A stretch of DNA of 64,000 nucleotides from Sorex araneus (GCF_027595985.1 NC_073302.1:167197951-167261950), one strand, 5' to 3'; shown: positions 1-11,552, counted from the first letter of the stretch. The notes: generated by a model from the sequence alone, not told the origin. Numbers and translations: made by a program.

Positions 1-432
1 AAGAGCTTTATTTCTGAATCCATTGGTCATGGTTTAAACAAGACAATAGTCTTCGTTTGGGTGGTGATGTACAGTATAATTTTCTCAGTATCTTTGAAAC
101 AACTTTACATGTATTTTAAATGTTTTAAAATTTTTTGATTCTGTATTTTAGTTTTATGTTTGACAAAAATGTTACTCTCATAAATTAAATATTGTCAATA
201 ACATCCTCTTGAGCTGAATTTTCAAAAAAAGATCAGCTTAATATTTTTCATGAATGTCAGAATTGGTTTGAAAAGGCTGAAATGCACTGAACATATAGTC
301 TTATAATTAAACTTAAGGTCATAGTCATACCCTGGAAAAAGTTCTAGCCTTAGCAGGCGCAATCTAACAAGTAGAAATAGTAATGGTCAATACAGTAAAA
401 AGAAGTAGATATGACTTCAATTTCTAAAGAGG

Positions 433-525
433 CTACTAGGTGCCAACTACCTCTCTAGACATTATTTCATTGAATTCTCACAACTCTTTACAACTGCACA
501 CAGATTTACAGCTTGGCATAATAGG
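433..525 (+). mobile_element. MIR-like fragment
   Basis: CTACTAGGTGCC...ATTATTTCATTGAATTCTCACAAC follows the MIR pattern of 'tactatgtgcc', 'ttatctcatttaatcctcacaac'. Confidence 0.5.
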
Positions 526-630
526 TGAGTATGGACCCTCTGATGAATAATCAATTTTTATTTGGTATTTTGACCCATTTGGAGAAAAAGAACAAAGAGT
601 CTTTTTTTGTAGGTTGAGTCTTATATTTTA

Positions 631-791
631 TTTTTGGTTCATACCAGGTGATGCTTAGGGTTTACTCCTGGCTTTGCACTCAGGAAGCTTTCCTGGCAGG
701 GCTCTGGGGACCATATGGCATGCCAGAGATTGAACCCAGGTTTGTCATGTACAAGGCAAGTACCTTACCCACTGTGAATTCCTCTTGTCCC
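631..791 (-). mobile_element. SINE type A
   Basis: Antisense copy: GGTTCATACCAGGTGATGC, CTTTGCACTCAGGAAGC, GGGGACCATATGGCATGCC, ATTGAACCCAGG, ending at TTGTCCC in place of CCAGCCCC. A plus-oriented copy begins 91 bp further on. Confidence 0.85.
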
Positions 792-881
792 AACAAAGTC
801 TTTTACACTCTAAATGTGTCAAGATTTCTGGATGCAGAATAGGTTTTCTTGACTAAGGAATTTGATTAAGAACCTGAGGTA

Positions 882-1060
882 GGGGTCTGGCAATAGCACA
901 GCGGGTAGGGCATTTGCTTTGCACGTGGCTGACCTGGGTTCAATTCCCAGCATCCCATATGGTCCCCTGAGCACTGCCAGGGGTAATTCCTGAGTGCAGA
1001 GCCAGGAGTAACCCCTGTGCACTGCTGGGTTTGACCCAAAAACCAAAAAAAGAAAAATAA
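882..1060 (+). mobile_element. SINE type A, near full length
   Basis: Pol III A box (ATAGCACAGCGG) and B box (GGGTTCAATTCCC) are both recognisable. The body is complete and the tail is AAAAACCAAAAAAAG-type. Confidence 0.93.
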
Positions 1061-1502
1061 TCTGAGTTCTTTTTTTTCCCTCTTTTTTACTAGAGAATCT
1101 AGTAAAATCTCTAGATTCATTTCAGAAGAAAAATTTTGGTCTATTGGGAATTCTCACTACACAAGAAAACAAATAACTTTATGCTTTCATTTCTACCTGC
1201 AAATACAATCGTTATTGTTAAGTAACTTTCCTCTCTCTCTTTCTTCCTTCTTCTATATGCTTTTAGGTATCTATTCAACAATTATGTATTTGTGCAATGC
1301 TTTATGCAGGACTCCATGCTAGATGTTCAAACTATATGATTGTGTATTAATCACATTTTTATACATTATGTATATTACATTTATACATCATGTACATACC
1401 ATATTATATATTATCTATATAATATATAATGCCATTAAGCTTTGTGCCAGGAATCAGGAAGGAGAACATTATATATAATTATAAAGCTCTTAAAACCCTT
1501 GT

Positions 1503-1672
1503 TTGTTTTGGGACCACACCCAGCTGTGCTCAGGGCTTATTCCTGGATCTGTGCTCAGGAGTCTCTCCTGGCAGTCTCTCAGGAGATCATATGGAATGCC
1601 AGTGGTGGAACCCAGGTCGGCCACATATAAGACAAGTGCCTTTCCTGTTGTTGTACTATCACTGTGGTCCAC
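1503..1672 (-). mobile_element. SINE type A
   Basis: GGGACCACACCCAGCTGTGC through TTGTACTATCACTGTGG. About 75-80% like the younger copies by eye. Confidence 0.85.
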
Positions 1673-2314
1673 TCCTAAAATCCTTGCAAATGTCTTGAGT
1701 GATAGGGGTGAGTGGATTACCTTTTGCTATTTTGTATAATGTTTGCATATTGCTATTTGTATAATGTTCCTTTCAATCATACCTGAGTTTATTCTAACGA
1801 AATTTCTTTTGGAGGATGGGACTGTTTGCCAGAGGACCTAACTACATGATTCAGAGGGTAGAACTTCCGGGGAAGGTTAGAAGTTACTTAACTGTTATGG
1901 GTCAGATATTTAATCAGCCATGCATACATAACAGAATCTCCATAAGCACACAATCAATGGAGTTCAGAGAGTCTACAAATCAATGAATTCACAGAAAGAG
2001 AGATACCTTTTAAGAGGTAAGGAAGCACCATGTCTCCCTGTCTTTGGTGTCTCATTCAGCTGTTTTCCAAGTTGTCTTCTTTATACAAAAACCAACAAAG
2101 AAACCAAAAGATAGCAAGCACACATTGAAGTGTTTTCAGAGTTCTGTGAATTAATCTGGAGATTTACCAAACCTGAAGAGGAGATTGAGAAATTCATATC
2201 TTGTTGGTTAAAAGCACATGGCCATCTTGGACTTACAATTGGAATCTGAAGTAGGGAACAGTAATTGGGACTGAGTTGTACTGTGTTAACAGGGCTCTTT
2301 AAGAATTTATTTAA

Positions 2315-2480
2315 GGGGCTAGAGCTATAATACAGCGGGTAGGATGCTTGCCCTGCACGTGTCTGACCTGGGTTTGATCCCCAGTATCCCATATGGTCCC
2401 CTGAGCACTGCCAGGAGGAATTCCTAAGTAAGTAACCCCTGAGCATCACTGGGTGTGACGCAAAAAGCAAAAAAAAAAAA
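2315..2480 (+). mobile_element. SINE type A, near full length
   Basis: GGGGCTAGAGCTATAATACAG head, full body with a short deletion around AGTGCAGAGCC, ending GTGTGACGCAAAAAGC plus A11. Confidence 0.92.
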
Positions 2481-2640
2481 TTATTTAAATTATAGACTAC
2501 TGAGTTACACAAAGTACTGGACAATTGCTTGGAATGGAAAACCCCACCCATTTGGTGTCAGAAGTGTTCTGTGGGTAAGATAAAAAAACAACAGTTTGCT
2601 TTTAGTTAATGTTCCTTTTGTTTTTATTTTATTTTATTTT

Positions 2641-2782
2641 AGGGTTTTGGGCCACACCCAGCTGAGCTTACTCCTGGCTCCATCTACGTTCACGGACTTG
2701 GGGGACTGGATGGGGTGACATAAACATGGGTCAACTGTGTGCAAAGCAAATGCCTTCCCCCTGTACTCTCTCTTCCTGGTCC
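2641..2782 (-). mobile_element. SINE type A, old and deleted
   Basis: GGGCCACACCCAGCTGAGC, CTCCTGGCTCC and GTGCAAAGCAAATGCC are recognisable; the middle is scrambled. Confidence 0.7.
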
Positions 2783-2952
2783 CTTTGTGTCTCTTCTGCA
2801 AAGTAAGTATACAAAGTAGCCCTGTATCTCTCTTGAGAGATCATAACTTCTAAAAGCTTATGATCACATGATCATAAGTCATACAGGTTTTTTGTTTGTT
2901 TGTTTTCAGAAAATATACAGTTTTGGTGTTTTTTGGGTTTTGCTTTATTTGT

Positions 2953-3110
2953 TTGTTTGCTACGCCCAGCGGTGCTCAGAACCTACTCCTGGCTCTGTGC
3001 TCTACGATCACTCCTGATGAGGCTTGGGGATTCCTATACGTATCAACCATTAAACTCAGGTAGTCTTCATGCAAGGCAAGTGTCTTACTTGCTACTATCT
3101 CAACAGCCTA
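2953..3110 (-). mobile_element. SINE type A
   Basis: GCCCAGCGGTGCTCAG and GCAAGGCAAGTGTCTTAC. T-rich TTTGTTTGTTTG remnant of the tail upstream. Confidence 0.8.
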
Positions 3111-5205
3111 ACTTAGATCTTCTTTGTCACTTTATTCTCTACCTTGGCTAGCAGAGGCATTAAGAGCATGCCTCCCCACCCCTGCCCCAAATACATGGAC
3201 TGAATGAGTGCAAGTCACGTGTTACTTCACTGATCAAGACTACTCTTGAACCTCAACTGGTTAATGCCCAATCTGGTTAATGCTACAGATTGCCCAAGTT
3301 ACCTGCAGGCGAAAAAGAACCAGTATATGTTGGGATATTGAGAGTGGTCATCCAGAATACATACCTTAGGAAAAAGTATGGATATTCAGGCTGGGTCATG
3401 ATTGGTTGGTTCGCAAATAATACATGTTCCTTTTCATGTTGCTAAAGACTCCTTGCTTGGAAACGCAACACTTGTAATTCGATACGCAATGTTCTCAGAG
3501 TCTGAGGCCAAACCACCTCAAGCTGTGAATGCCTTGGCTCTGAAGAGCCAGTCAGGGTCAGGGCAGGGCAGTCCTTGGCCTGCTGCCTCTCCAGAATAAA
3601 CCAAACATCTACAGGAAGTGGTTTCCGTGATTCAGAAGGTGGCACACTTCCTTTTGAGTCAGAACTGAATCATGACTGTCAGAGGCAAAAAGACCTATTT
3701 CTTTATCCCATACTTTTTCCCTATTCCTAATATAAATTTATCTCCCTCTGTCACATGATATATCCTGTTTAGCTTAACATGAGAGACCAGAAAGAGAGCC
3801 ATGTAGAGCAAATTAACTATAAAGAGGCAAGCAGGGAGTGGGAAGCTCATAGACCAAAATGAAGCCAAGCAAGCATCACAATTTAATTAGGGATCCGTAT
3901 TCTCAAAGCAGAGTGAAGAAAAAGTGATAGTCTATTTCACTGGGTCATTAAGGATGCTGCTTGTCTTGACTAGAATCTGACCCATCTCCAGTGGAAGTAG
4001 TTAGATTGCCATTACATAAACCATGTTGCTTTAAATGGTCCTGCTCCCCTCCACTCTTGCTGACCCCGGCTTACTCCCTGGCATGTCTGCTGGAAGGCTA
4101 TTCTCATTTGTTGTCCCAAACATGGCCTTAGTTCAGCTGTGGGTGAAATGATCCTGTTCTGAATGTTCTGAATGCTGCTGGCAATGCTGCAAACTGTTTT
4201 GAGGCTTAAAGAAATACCCCATAGATATCAACAAGTCATAAAACAGACATTTTCCCCTCATCTTTTTCCAGTGAATACTTTCTTCTTCGATGTTAAAAGT
4301 TCTGAAAATATAAACATATTTATTCATATGTCAATCAAATGAACTCAGTTTTGCTTTGTGTTTGTTGCTTCCTATTGCAGTTTGCAATTGTTCCAATTGA
4401 TTTCATGTTTCACAGCAAATTCAGGAGCTGGGGCCCAAAGTCCTTTATTTCTATCACTCTTGAAGGGTTGATAATCACAACATAATCAGAAATCTTATTG
4501 TTATGTTAGAATTCCACAGTTCCTTCTGTGGACTTTTCCAGTAGTTGAAAGGACAGAAGAGTCAAAGTGATCAGAGTCCAGCAAAATGGTGTAGAGCTGC
4601 CTAAACTTGACTAAGTCTCTTAACTTCCCTGAGTCTCTAAAGTAGAATATTCCATCTCTAAAGTAGAATTCAACTCAAGGATGACCTTACTATGGGAACT
4701 AAGTAAAGCTTTTACAAAATACCAATAGCTCACAATTGGGGTTTCACATAAGTCAGTGTAGTTTGCTTTACTTACATTACTTCTGCATGGAAGGTAAGCA
4801 CAGGATTTGGGCAGAAGTGCCTGGGCATGTTAACTCCTGTCCTTCCCAAAGACAACAGTCACATCCCACTCCTGTAGCACTTTCATCAACAGCACCTGCG
4901 GCATGTAACACCAATAGCACCCTTAACGGGGGGGGGGGGGGGGGGGCGGTGGAGAAAGAAACCCAGCCAGGAAGCAGTTTTTGAACACCCAGCCAGCTCA
5001 TATGGACACAATAGTAGTGCTGATGGATGGCAGCCAAGTGCTCAGGGAGTCCTCATCTGACACACTGACAGGAGCATCTAGAGGATAAGGCAAGGGAAAG
5101 CCATCAACACCACTCACACAGGCAGCTGCCGGAAAGGCCAGGTCAAACAGGGCAAGGGCTGTCAGACAGGTGGAAATGTGAACACACCATCATAAAAGCC
5201 CTTTA
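3111..5205. other. Intergenic DNA, no gene seen
   Basis: Apart from the poly-G run at 4928 I recognise no repeat family or coding region. Short frames here lack homology, codon continuity or splice context. Confidence 0.5.
4928..4946 (+). repeat. Poly-G run (G19)
   Basis: Nineteen consecutive G followed by CGGTGG. Very rare in mammalian DNA and capable of quadruplex formation; the length may be unstable or an assembly artefact. Confidence 0.85.
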
Positions 5206-5422
5206 GGGGCCAGGGAGATGTTACAGAGGGTAAAGTATTTTTTTTACTTGCGGCTGCAGCCTAAACAATGGATTGAATCCTGACACCACATATGGTCCAT
5301 ATGGTTCCCTGAGTATTGCCAGGTGTGGCCCCTGAGCAGAATGCCAGGTGTGACCCCTGACTATAGAGCCAGGCCTGAGCACTGCAGAGTGTGTCTCTAC
5401 TCAAAACAAAACAAACAAAAAA
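5206..5422 (+). mobile_element. SINE type A with partial body duplication
   Basis: GGGGCCAGGGAGATGTTACAG head. The phrases GCCAGGTGTGGCCCCTGAGC and GCCAGGTGTGACCCCTGAC follow each other, so the 3' half is repeated. AAAACAAAACAAAC tail. Confidence 0.75.
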
Positions 5423-5739
5423 GCCTTCTGAAACATACATCCTTCCAGAGCCTTTTGACGCTTCCCACCACGTGCCATATGCAGAGAATGAAAGGTTCTA
5501 GTAGCGCTAGTGATCCAATGACGAGCCAGAATATCACTTTGTACTCACCTCTCTCAAATTCATCACATGGTAAATTTCAGTTGCTCATTTATTCGACTTT
5601 GAAACTGAACAAGGCAAGAACAACGTTAATTCTCCTTTAACCAATGTTTACCTGTATCTTGGTGTCTAACCACAAAGAAGTCATCAATGTGTGTTACCAT
5701 AAAAAAAAATTATAAGAAACTCATGTAAAAATGACTAAA

Positions 5740-5953
5740 AGAGCTGGAGAGAGAGTACAGTGGGTAGGTGCTTGTTTTACACAGGGCGGACCAGGATTGA
5801 AATCCCAGCAAGGCGGATGGTCCGCTGAGCCCCTCCAGGCAATGATCCCTGGAGTTCAGAGTCAGGACTAAGCCCTGAGCATCCCTGGGTTTGGCCCCAA
5901 CCCCCTCTGCACCACCACTCACCCCACCTCCACCAAGGAAAAATAAATAAATA
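5740..5953 (+). mobile_element. SINE type A, diverged
   Basis: GAGCTGGAGAGAGAGTACAG head, GGATTGAAATCCCAGC B-box remnant, GGTTTGGCCCCAACCCC end, then a purine/AAATAAAT tail. Confidence 0.8.
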
Positions 5954-7502
5954 CAAGCTAAGAAAACTCAGGGCAGAAATAGTCCACCTCTGGCCAAGGG
6001 CTCCTGGGAAAACTTGCCAGATAAGCTGTTTTGAGGACAGGATCCTGAAGTCCAAATCCGTAATATGACAATACGGGAAGGAGGATGGGTACTGTCTTTA
6101 AAATTGCACTTGTTGCCAGTAATCCAGGCTCGATTTCTTTCTGGAGGTCTGGGCATTGTCGGTGGAGTGTTGACGCTGAGTGTGCTGGAGGCTTCTGTTT
6201 AAATAGCATCCAGAGGAGGATGACTCAGCAGTCGGGAGATGAGACCTCCTCTTTAAGTGACAAATCACGTTGCCCCAGGGTGTCTGGGTCAGTCTCTGAT
6301 ATGACACTTGACGGCTCCTTTCTTGCCAACTCATCTGCCAGGGTGCCAAGTCACTCGTTACTAAGTTAGAGAGAGAAATGATTTGTCAGTCACACTCATG
6401 CCCCAAAGTTAGAAGATTCATCTTTTAAAAAATGGACTGTTATCATCCATGGACTGTTATCAACTGGTTACTGAAATTTAGAGGCAGCTTTAGACTTTGT
6501 ATTCTGTCTCCCTGGAATTCCTAATTATTTTCTGAATAAAATTAAATGTTTGAGCTCCTGGAAATTTGGGTCCTGCAGAAATTACCTACCCCCGACCCTC
6601 CCAGCACTTCAGAGTCTAACCTGGGAGGTGTTTTGTTGTTGTTTCTCTGCAGATATGCTGGCTAGTATTTGCTTCTTTCTCTTCGCCTCTGAGTAACAGG
6701 ACAAAGCTTCAAGGAAGAGGTCTGGGAGGAAATCCTTTCTACAAGCTATTTCCTTAGAATTGCAGAATTGCATTATTAAAATTTACTGCACAATCATTTC
6801 ACTACAGACATTAAAGAGGCAAAAAAGACCTATTTCTTTATAGCAGAGTTCTCTGGATTTTTTGTTTGATAAATGCTGGCCAGTTTTCCAGTAGGGATCC
6901 AAGAACAACTAAGATACAACAATCAAAAACTCTTCTCTGCTGCCGGAGCCCATAAATTCAATGTGTGAGTTAGACTACTTGTGCAGAATGCTAGAGAAGA
7001 TTGCAAGTGTACATTTTTAAGCACTTTAAAGTGTAAGTGACTGATGTAAACATCTGGCTCAACTTGCAGATTACATTTTTGGAACTGCTGCCTCCAGTTA
7101 GAGAAAAATTCATGTACCAGCATCAGTCCTACTCTTCAGTCTTCTCCCACCTTACTGCTCCAAAAAGCTTTTCTGATGAGAATTTTCTTGGCCATCGCAG
7201 TGGAGTAAGGAGGAAGCAAGAATGGCTTCTGCATTTTGTGTTTCCTTAGAGCTGTTTTCAGTCAGTTCTGCACATACAAAGGTGCTTACTTACTATCAGC
7301 TTTTAAATTGAACTTGAAAGAGGCTCTGCCACTTGCCTCCAATTCATTCCACTCATGAATAATGGTGAATTGTGGCCTTTTTATTTGCCCTCCAGGGTCT
7401 ATATTGTCAAGCTAATTATTATTTGCAATAATAAAAGCTCTTGACAGAAAGTAGTAATTCTACAAATCCCTTTTGGAATCCAGAGAAAAATGTTGTTTTA
7501 CT
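5954..7502. other. Intergenic DNA, no gene or repeat recognised
   Basis: Overlapping short frames on both strands at 5958-6369 look unusual in number but encode nothing I recognise. Confidence 0.45.
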
Positions 7503-7519
7503 TAAAAGAAATACTGAGT

Positions 7520-7690
7520 GGGGCTGGAGCTATAGCACAGCGGGAAGCGCCTTGCACACGGCCGACGAGGGTTCGATTCCCAGCATCCCATATGGTCCCC
7601 TGAGCACTGCCAGGGGTGATTCCTGAGTGCAGAGCCAGGAGTAACCCCTGAGCATCGCCAGGTGTGACCCAAAAAGGCAAAAAAAAAAAA
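7520..7690 (+). mobile_element. SINE type A, young, with perfect target duplication
   Basis: Complete copy with intact A box, B box GGTTCGATTCCC, and A12 tail. The 17-bp target duplication TAAAAGAAATACTGAGT is at 7503-7519 and 7694-7710, proving retroposition and fixing both ends. Confidence 0.97.
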
Positions 7691-7798
7691 GTGTAAAAGA
7701 AATACTGAGTAAGGTAAAGCAATAGGATACATTGTTAGACCTTGTGATTCTAATGTGCCTAAAAGTTTTGCTTCTACTTTAAAAAATGCTGGCATTCG

Positions 7799-8625
7799 CC
7801 CTGGGAGGGGAAAGGTTTTTTTCTCTCTCGGCCTTTCCTTTCGCCAGTGGCATCGTGACTGCCATCTTATAAGGCCCACTAAAGAGAGGTACAAGCTTGC
7901 AGTAATGGGATGTGCAGAAGATCTTGGGATGGGGTGGGGGCGTTACTGGTGCTGCTCTTGGCCCAGATGTGACCCCGAGCAGCTGCACACGAATGGCACC
8001 TCTATTCCTGAGCGACCACGATCCCGGAGGCCCACTAACTACCTTCAGCACCCAGCGGCTCCTTGCAGAAATGCCTTTAGACTGTGAACTAAGCTACGGC
8101 CCCGTGCCATCCTGGGAGGGAAAAGGTTTTTCTCTCTCGACCTTTCCTTTTGCTGGCGGCAGTGTGGCGACTGCCATCTTATAAGGCCCACTAAACAGAG
8201 GTACAAGCTTGCGGTGATGTGACTTCAGGCAGAAATTTCTCTAGACTTAATTACTAAAATTCCAGAAATCCAAAACCTCATATGCTCTTCATTCTCAGCA
8301 ATGGAAAACAAATTATCAAATGATGCCTTTTCGGTAGGTCTGATTGTTGGGGGAAAATTCGAAATAATAATAGTGAGTTTTCTGTTGAAATGTTGAATGT
8401 AATCAAAGTAAAGAGAAAGTAAAGTGAAAATCATCAGCCACACAGGCAGGGGAGGGGGGTGGGATGGGAGGTATACTGGAGTTTTTGGTGGTGGAACATA
8501 TGCACTGGTGAAGGGATGGATGTTTGCTCATTGTATGACTAAGACTTAAATCTGAAAGCTTTGTAACTTTTCACATAATGATTCAATAAAAATTTTAAAA
8601 AATTAAAAAAATTTTAAAATGTTGG
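7799..8625 (+). mobile_element. Element D-type composite with internal direct repeat
   Basis: Two related units (7799-7914 and 8110-8221) share CCTGGGAGGG, GGTTTTTCTCTCTCG and GCCATCTTATAAGGCCCAC...GGTACAAGCTTGC. After 8437 comes the D module: GGTGGTGGAACATATGCAC, TGGTGAAGGGATGGATG, CATAATGATTCAATAAAAA and an A-rich tail. The family is unknown to me by name; it looks Pol II-like (TATAA, AATAAA). Confidence 0.65.
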
Positions 8626-8867
8626 CATTTTAAGTTCCTAGGAAATTCATTTTAGATTGCTTATAATTGATAACACTATTGAAAAACAAGACAAAGACAC
8701 CCAAATCCTGGCCATTCCTTGATGCTTTGTGCTGGTGTGGGGACAGATGGTGCGACAGTACCAGCAGTGGATAACCAGACGGGACATTTCCATTTGTTTT
8801 GCTTGAGGCTGTCTCTACAACTCTGCCACGTTTAAAAAAAATGATATAAACCTATGTAATACCTGTG
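8626..8867. other. Intergenic DNA, nothing recognised
   Basis: AT-rich, no repeat seen. Confidence 0.4.
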
Positions 8868-8932
8868 ACTGGGGTGTGGCTAGCGGTAAAGCCTTGCATG
8901 TGGCAGGCCCTGATTTGAACCCCAGCAGCAAA
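8868..8932 (+). mobile_element. tRNA-like SINE head, old
   Basis: GGGGTGTGGCTAGCGG, CCTTGCATGTGGC and TTTGAACCCCAGC follow tRNA-like head order, but no body follows. Similar isolated heads occur near 10793, 20762, 28480, 28822 and 29665. Confidence 0.4.
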
Positions 8933-9553
8933 GTCATTCGGGTGCACTTGGCAACATTCAGACCTGATGTGTGCAAGCCAGGCATTTTCCCCATTGCACT
9001 GTTCCTGGGTGGTTGTCAGAATGGAATCTTCTCTTTGGGGAGGACGTGTGTGAGAAGGGTTGGGGATCCACTTTGAGTCCAGTCTTAATCACTCTCGGAT
9101 GTGGAACCAGAGAAGGGGTGTAAAGACGGAACTGGAAAGGAAAGTAGCAGAATCCTTTTAAAATGTGAATCAGAGCATTTCCTAAACTCTTCAAGTTCTA
9201 CTGTAGCATGTATTTCACTTGCTCTAAGGAGCTGCATTCTTCCTTCTCCTGGGTTCCATGGGGGAGAAGAATGCCCAGGCACATTCCTGGGAAGATGGAT
9301 TGCTTTATCTGATTGTTAAGTGTGTGACAGAAAAGAGGGCTTCAGTCTTCATCCCTTTAGGAGGGAGCAATCAGCAGGAAGCAAGCACTCTCCTTTACTC
9401 TGCCATCATTAGGTAAGCGAGACATTAAGAAATGATGCTTTCATTTTTCCTGCCAGATAGTGAGGTCAAGTGTTAGCAAGTTCACTTAGGAACCTAACGC
9501 AGAATCTAACATCTGCACGTCTACCAGTAAAGAAGTTTATTTGTTAACTTCTA
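8933..9553. other. Intergenic DNA, nothing recognised
   Basis: No coding region or repeat seen. Confidence 0.4.
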
Positions 9554-9739
9554 TCTTTTCTTCCCTCTCTCCTTCCCTCTCTCCTTCCCTCCTTTCCTCT
9601 TTTGCTCCCTTCCTTCTTCCCTTCCTTCTTTCCTCCCTTTCTCCCTCCCTTCCTCCCTCCCTCCCTTCCTTCCTTCTTCTTCTCTTTCTTTCTCTTCCTC
9701 CTTCCTTCTTCCCTCCTTCCCTTCCTTTTCTCCTTCCCT
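9554..9739 (+). repeat. 186-bp pyrimidine tract, (CCTT/CTCC)-rich
   Basis: Only one purine (G at 9604) interrupts 186 bases of C/T. A predicted triplex (H-DNA) former. It abuts an antisense SINE fragment at its 3' side. Confidence 0.9.
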
Positions 9740-9850
9740 ACTTAGCAGTTCTCAGGACTCAATCCTGATTCTCTGCTCAGAGATCAGTCCTCACGTGCTC
9801 AAGGGACCTGATGTGGTGCCAGGGAGACCACAAGATCTGGTTTCTCACTT
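9740..9850 (-). mobile_element. SINE type A fragment
   Basis: TTAGCAGTTCTCAGGACTC, CTCTGCTCAGAGATCAGTCC and GATGTGGTGCCAGGG. The tRNA-like head is missing. The pyrimidine tract may have grown from its poly-T end. Confidence 0.65.
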
Positions 9851-10132
9851 CTATCAGTTATCTTACAAATCACACCATCACAGTTAGACCTCAAAACCCA
9901 TCTCTATAAAGTGACTAACCACCTCACACCCACAAATTACAACCTGTTTCTAGCCTTTTTCTAGTTACCTTACCCAGTTTTATTTTTCTCCACATTCCTT
10001 ATTACCACCACATGTGTCTATCCTATTAAAGCACCTGGCAAGAGAAAACACTTCATGTGTGTCTACAGTAATCCTGAAGCTGAACATACACATAGCTGCA
10101 GGGTAATGGTTTAAGAATGTTTTCTTTTTAAA

Positions 10133-10316
10133 AAAAAATTTTTTTTTTGACGGAGAGGGTGACACTTGGCGATGCTCAGGGGTTATTCTTGGCTCTGCAT
10201 TCAGGAATTGCTCCTGGTGGTGCTTAGGGGAGATGCATATGGGATGCCAGGGATCAAACCTGGGTTGGCTGCATGCAAGGCAAACTCCCTACTTGCTGTA
10301 CTATCGCTCTGGCTCC
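10133..10316 (-). mobile_element. SINE type A, near full length
   Basis: GACACTTGGCGATGCTCAGG through GCTGTACTATCGCTCTGGCTCC, with an A/T tail upstream. Confidence 0.9.
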
Positions 10317-10324
10317 TACTGTTC

Positions 10325-10497
10325 TAAGAATTTTAAAGACATTAACTCATGGATATCTCAGCATAGCACTTAATATCAATAATAAGGTGGAAACTGTTAT
10401 CATAAACACTTTATAGATAAAGAAACTGAGACACAGAAAGATTGTATAATCTGTCCAAGGTCAGAGCGCTCATAAGGACTGAAGCAGAGATTAGTTT
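10325..10497 (+). mobile_element. MIR
   Basis: AACTCATGGATATCTCA, then ATAGATAAAGAAACTGAGAC and CTGTCCAAGGTCAGAGC match the MIR core ('acagatgaggaaactgaggc', 'ttgcccaaggtcaca'). Confidence 0.88.
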
Positions 10498-10507
10498 TGC
10501 TTTGTTT

Positions 10508-10643
10508 TATTGTTTGGGGATCATATGTGGAAGCACTAAGGGCCTACTCCTGACAGTGTCTGGGGGCCCCTGGGGTGCTGGGGATCAAACCTGTCACTTC
10601 CACGTGCAAAGCAGAAGTTTGGCTTATTGAGCTTGGTCTAGCC
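10508..10643 (-). mobile_element. SINE type A, diverged
   Basis: TTGGGGATCATATGTGGAAGC, GCCTACTCCTGACAGTG, GGGATCAAACCTG and GTGCAAAGCAG. Lies directly after the MIR. Confidence 0.75.
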
Positions 10644-10729
10644 ATTGGGACAGAGATTTATAAAATTGTAACTCTGAGAAGAATGATAAACTGAAGCAGC
10701 ACAGGGAACTTTTTTCACTCATGTTCCAC

Positions 10730-10782
10730 CCACAGGGCATGGAATAGTGCCTGGCACTTAGTAAAATAAATTAACAAATAAG
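10730..10782. mobile_element. MIR or L2 end fragment
   Basis: AATAGTGCCTGGCACTTAGTAAAATAAAT is the common 'agtgcctggcacatagtaggtgctcaataaat' end shared by L2 and reversed MIR. Confidence 0.5.
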
Positions 10783-11112
10783 AGCTGCCAGGAGAGATAG
10801 CTCAAAGGGCGGGAACGTGTGCTTTGCAGGTGGGAGCCTCCATTTGATCCCTAGCCTTCAAGTTCACCTTGGCTATATTTGTACCCTCTTTCTATCTTCT
10901 GAGCAGTAATTAGATATTTTAATGAGTTCTCATTTCAAATTAGAGTGACAGTTTGCAAGCTATGTTCAAGTCTTATTGCTGGATTAGAAGTTGAACTAAC
11001 ACCTTCTGTGTTAATATCAAATAATGGAACTTTCCCAACTCTAAAAAAAAAACCTAAAACAAGTGGACAGAATCTTTTAAATGTTGAACTTTGACTTTTT
11101 CCAATGTGGAGA

Positions 11113-11148
11113 TGTCTCTCTCTCTATTTCTCTCTCTCTCTCTCTCCA
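11113..11148 (+). repeat. (CT)n microsatellite
   Basis: CTCTCTCT runs broken once by ATTT. Confidence 0.85.
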
Positions 11149-11208
11149 CGCCTTCCCTTCCTCCCTTCTTACATTTCTCTAAGTAAATGTCTTTAAAACT
11201 ATTTTGCT

Positions 11209-11393
11209 ATGGAGCTGGAGAGCTAGTGCATCAGGTTAGGCACTTTCCTGGCTAGTGGCTGACCCCCAGTATTTCATCTGGTCCCCAAGCACTAGCAGGA
11301 ATGACCCCAGAGCACAGAATAAGTCCTGAGCACCGCTGGGTGTGACCAAAGAGAAAGAGAAAGAGAGAGAGGGAGAGACAGAGAGAGAGAGTA
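11209..11393 (+). mobile_element. SINE type A with (GA)n tail
   Basis: GGAGCTGGAGAGCTAGTGC head, GAGCACCGCTGGGTGTGACC end. The A tail has become AAAGAGAAAGAGAGAGAGGG. Confidence 0.85.
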
Positions 11394-11552
11394 CAGCTAT
11401 CTCTTCAGGGCTAAGGTGCATTCCTTACACACAGGGATTGGTTCCCAGCACCATATATATCAACCCTGAGCACTGCCAGAAGTTTATTTTTGACCACGGA
11501 GCCAGGAGTAAGTCCTGAACACTGCCAGGTATGACTCCCCTCAAAATATTTT
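11394..11552 (+). mobile_element. SINE type A, tandem to previous copy
   Basis: ACAGCTATCTCTTCAGGGC head (diverged), CCTGAGCACTGCCAGAAG, GCCAGGAGTAAGTCCTGAAC, ending GGTATGACTCCCCTC. It begins immediately where the preceding tail stops. Confidence 0.8.

Noticed and set aside
882-1060. tRNA genes at the many A-box/B-box pairs
   Set aside because: Heads lack complete cloverleaf pairing and are followed by the SINE body and A tail; they are SINE promoters.
5958-6369. Cluster of overlapping 60-94 codon frames on both strands
   Set aside because: No recognisable domain, splice context or homology; the number of frames is within expectation for locally balanced GC.
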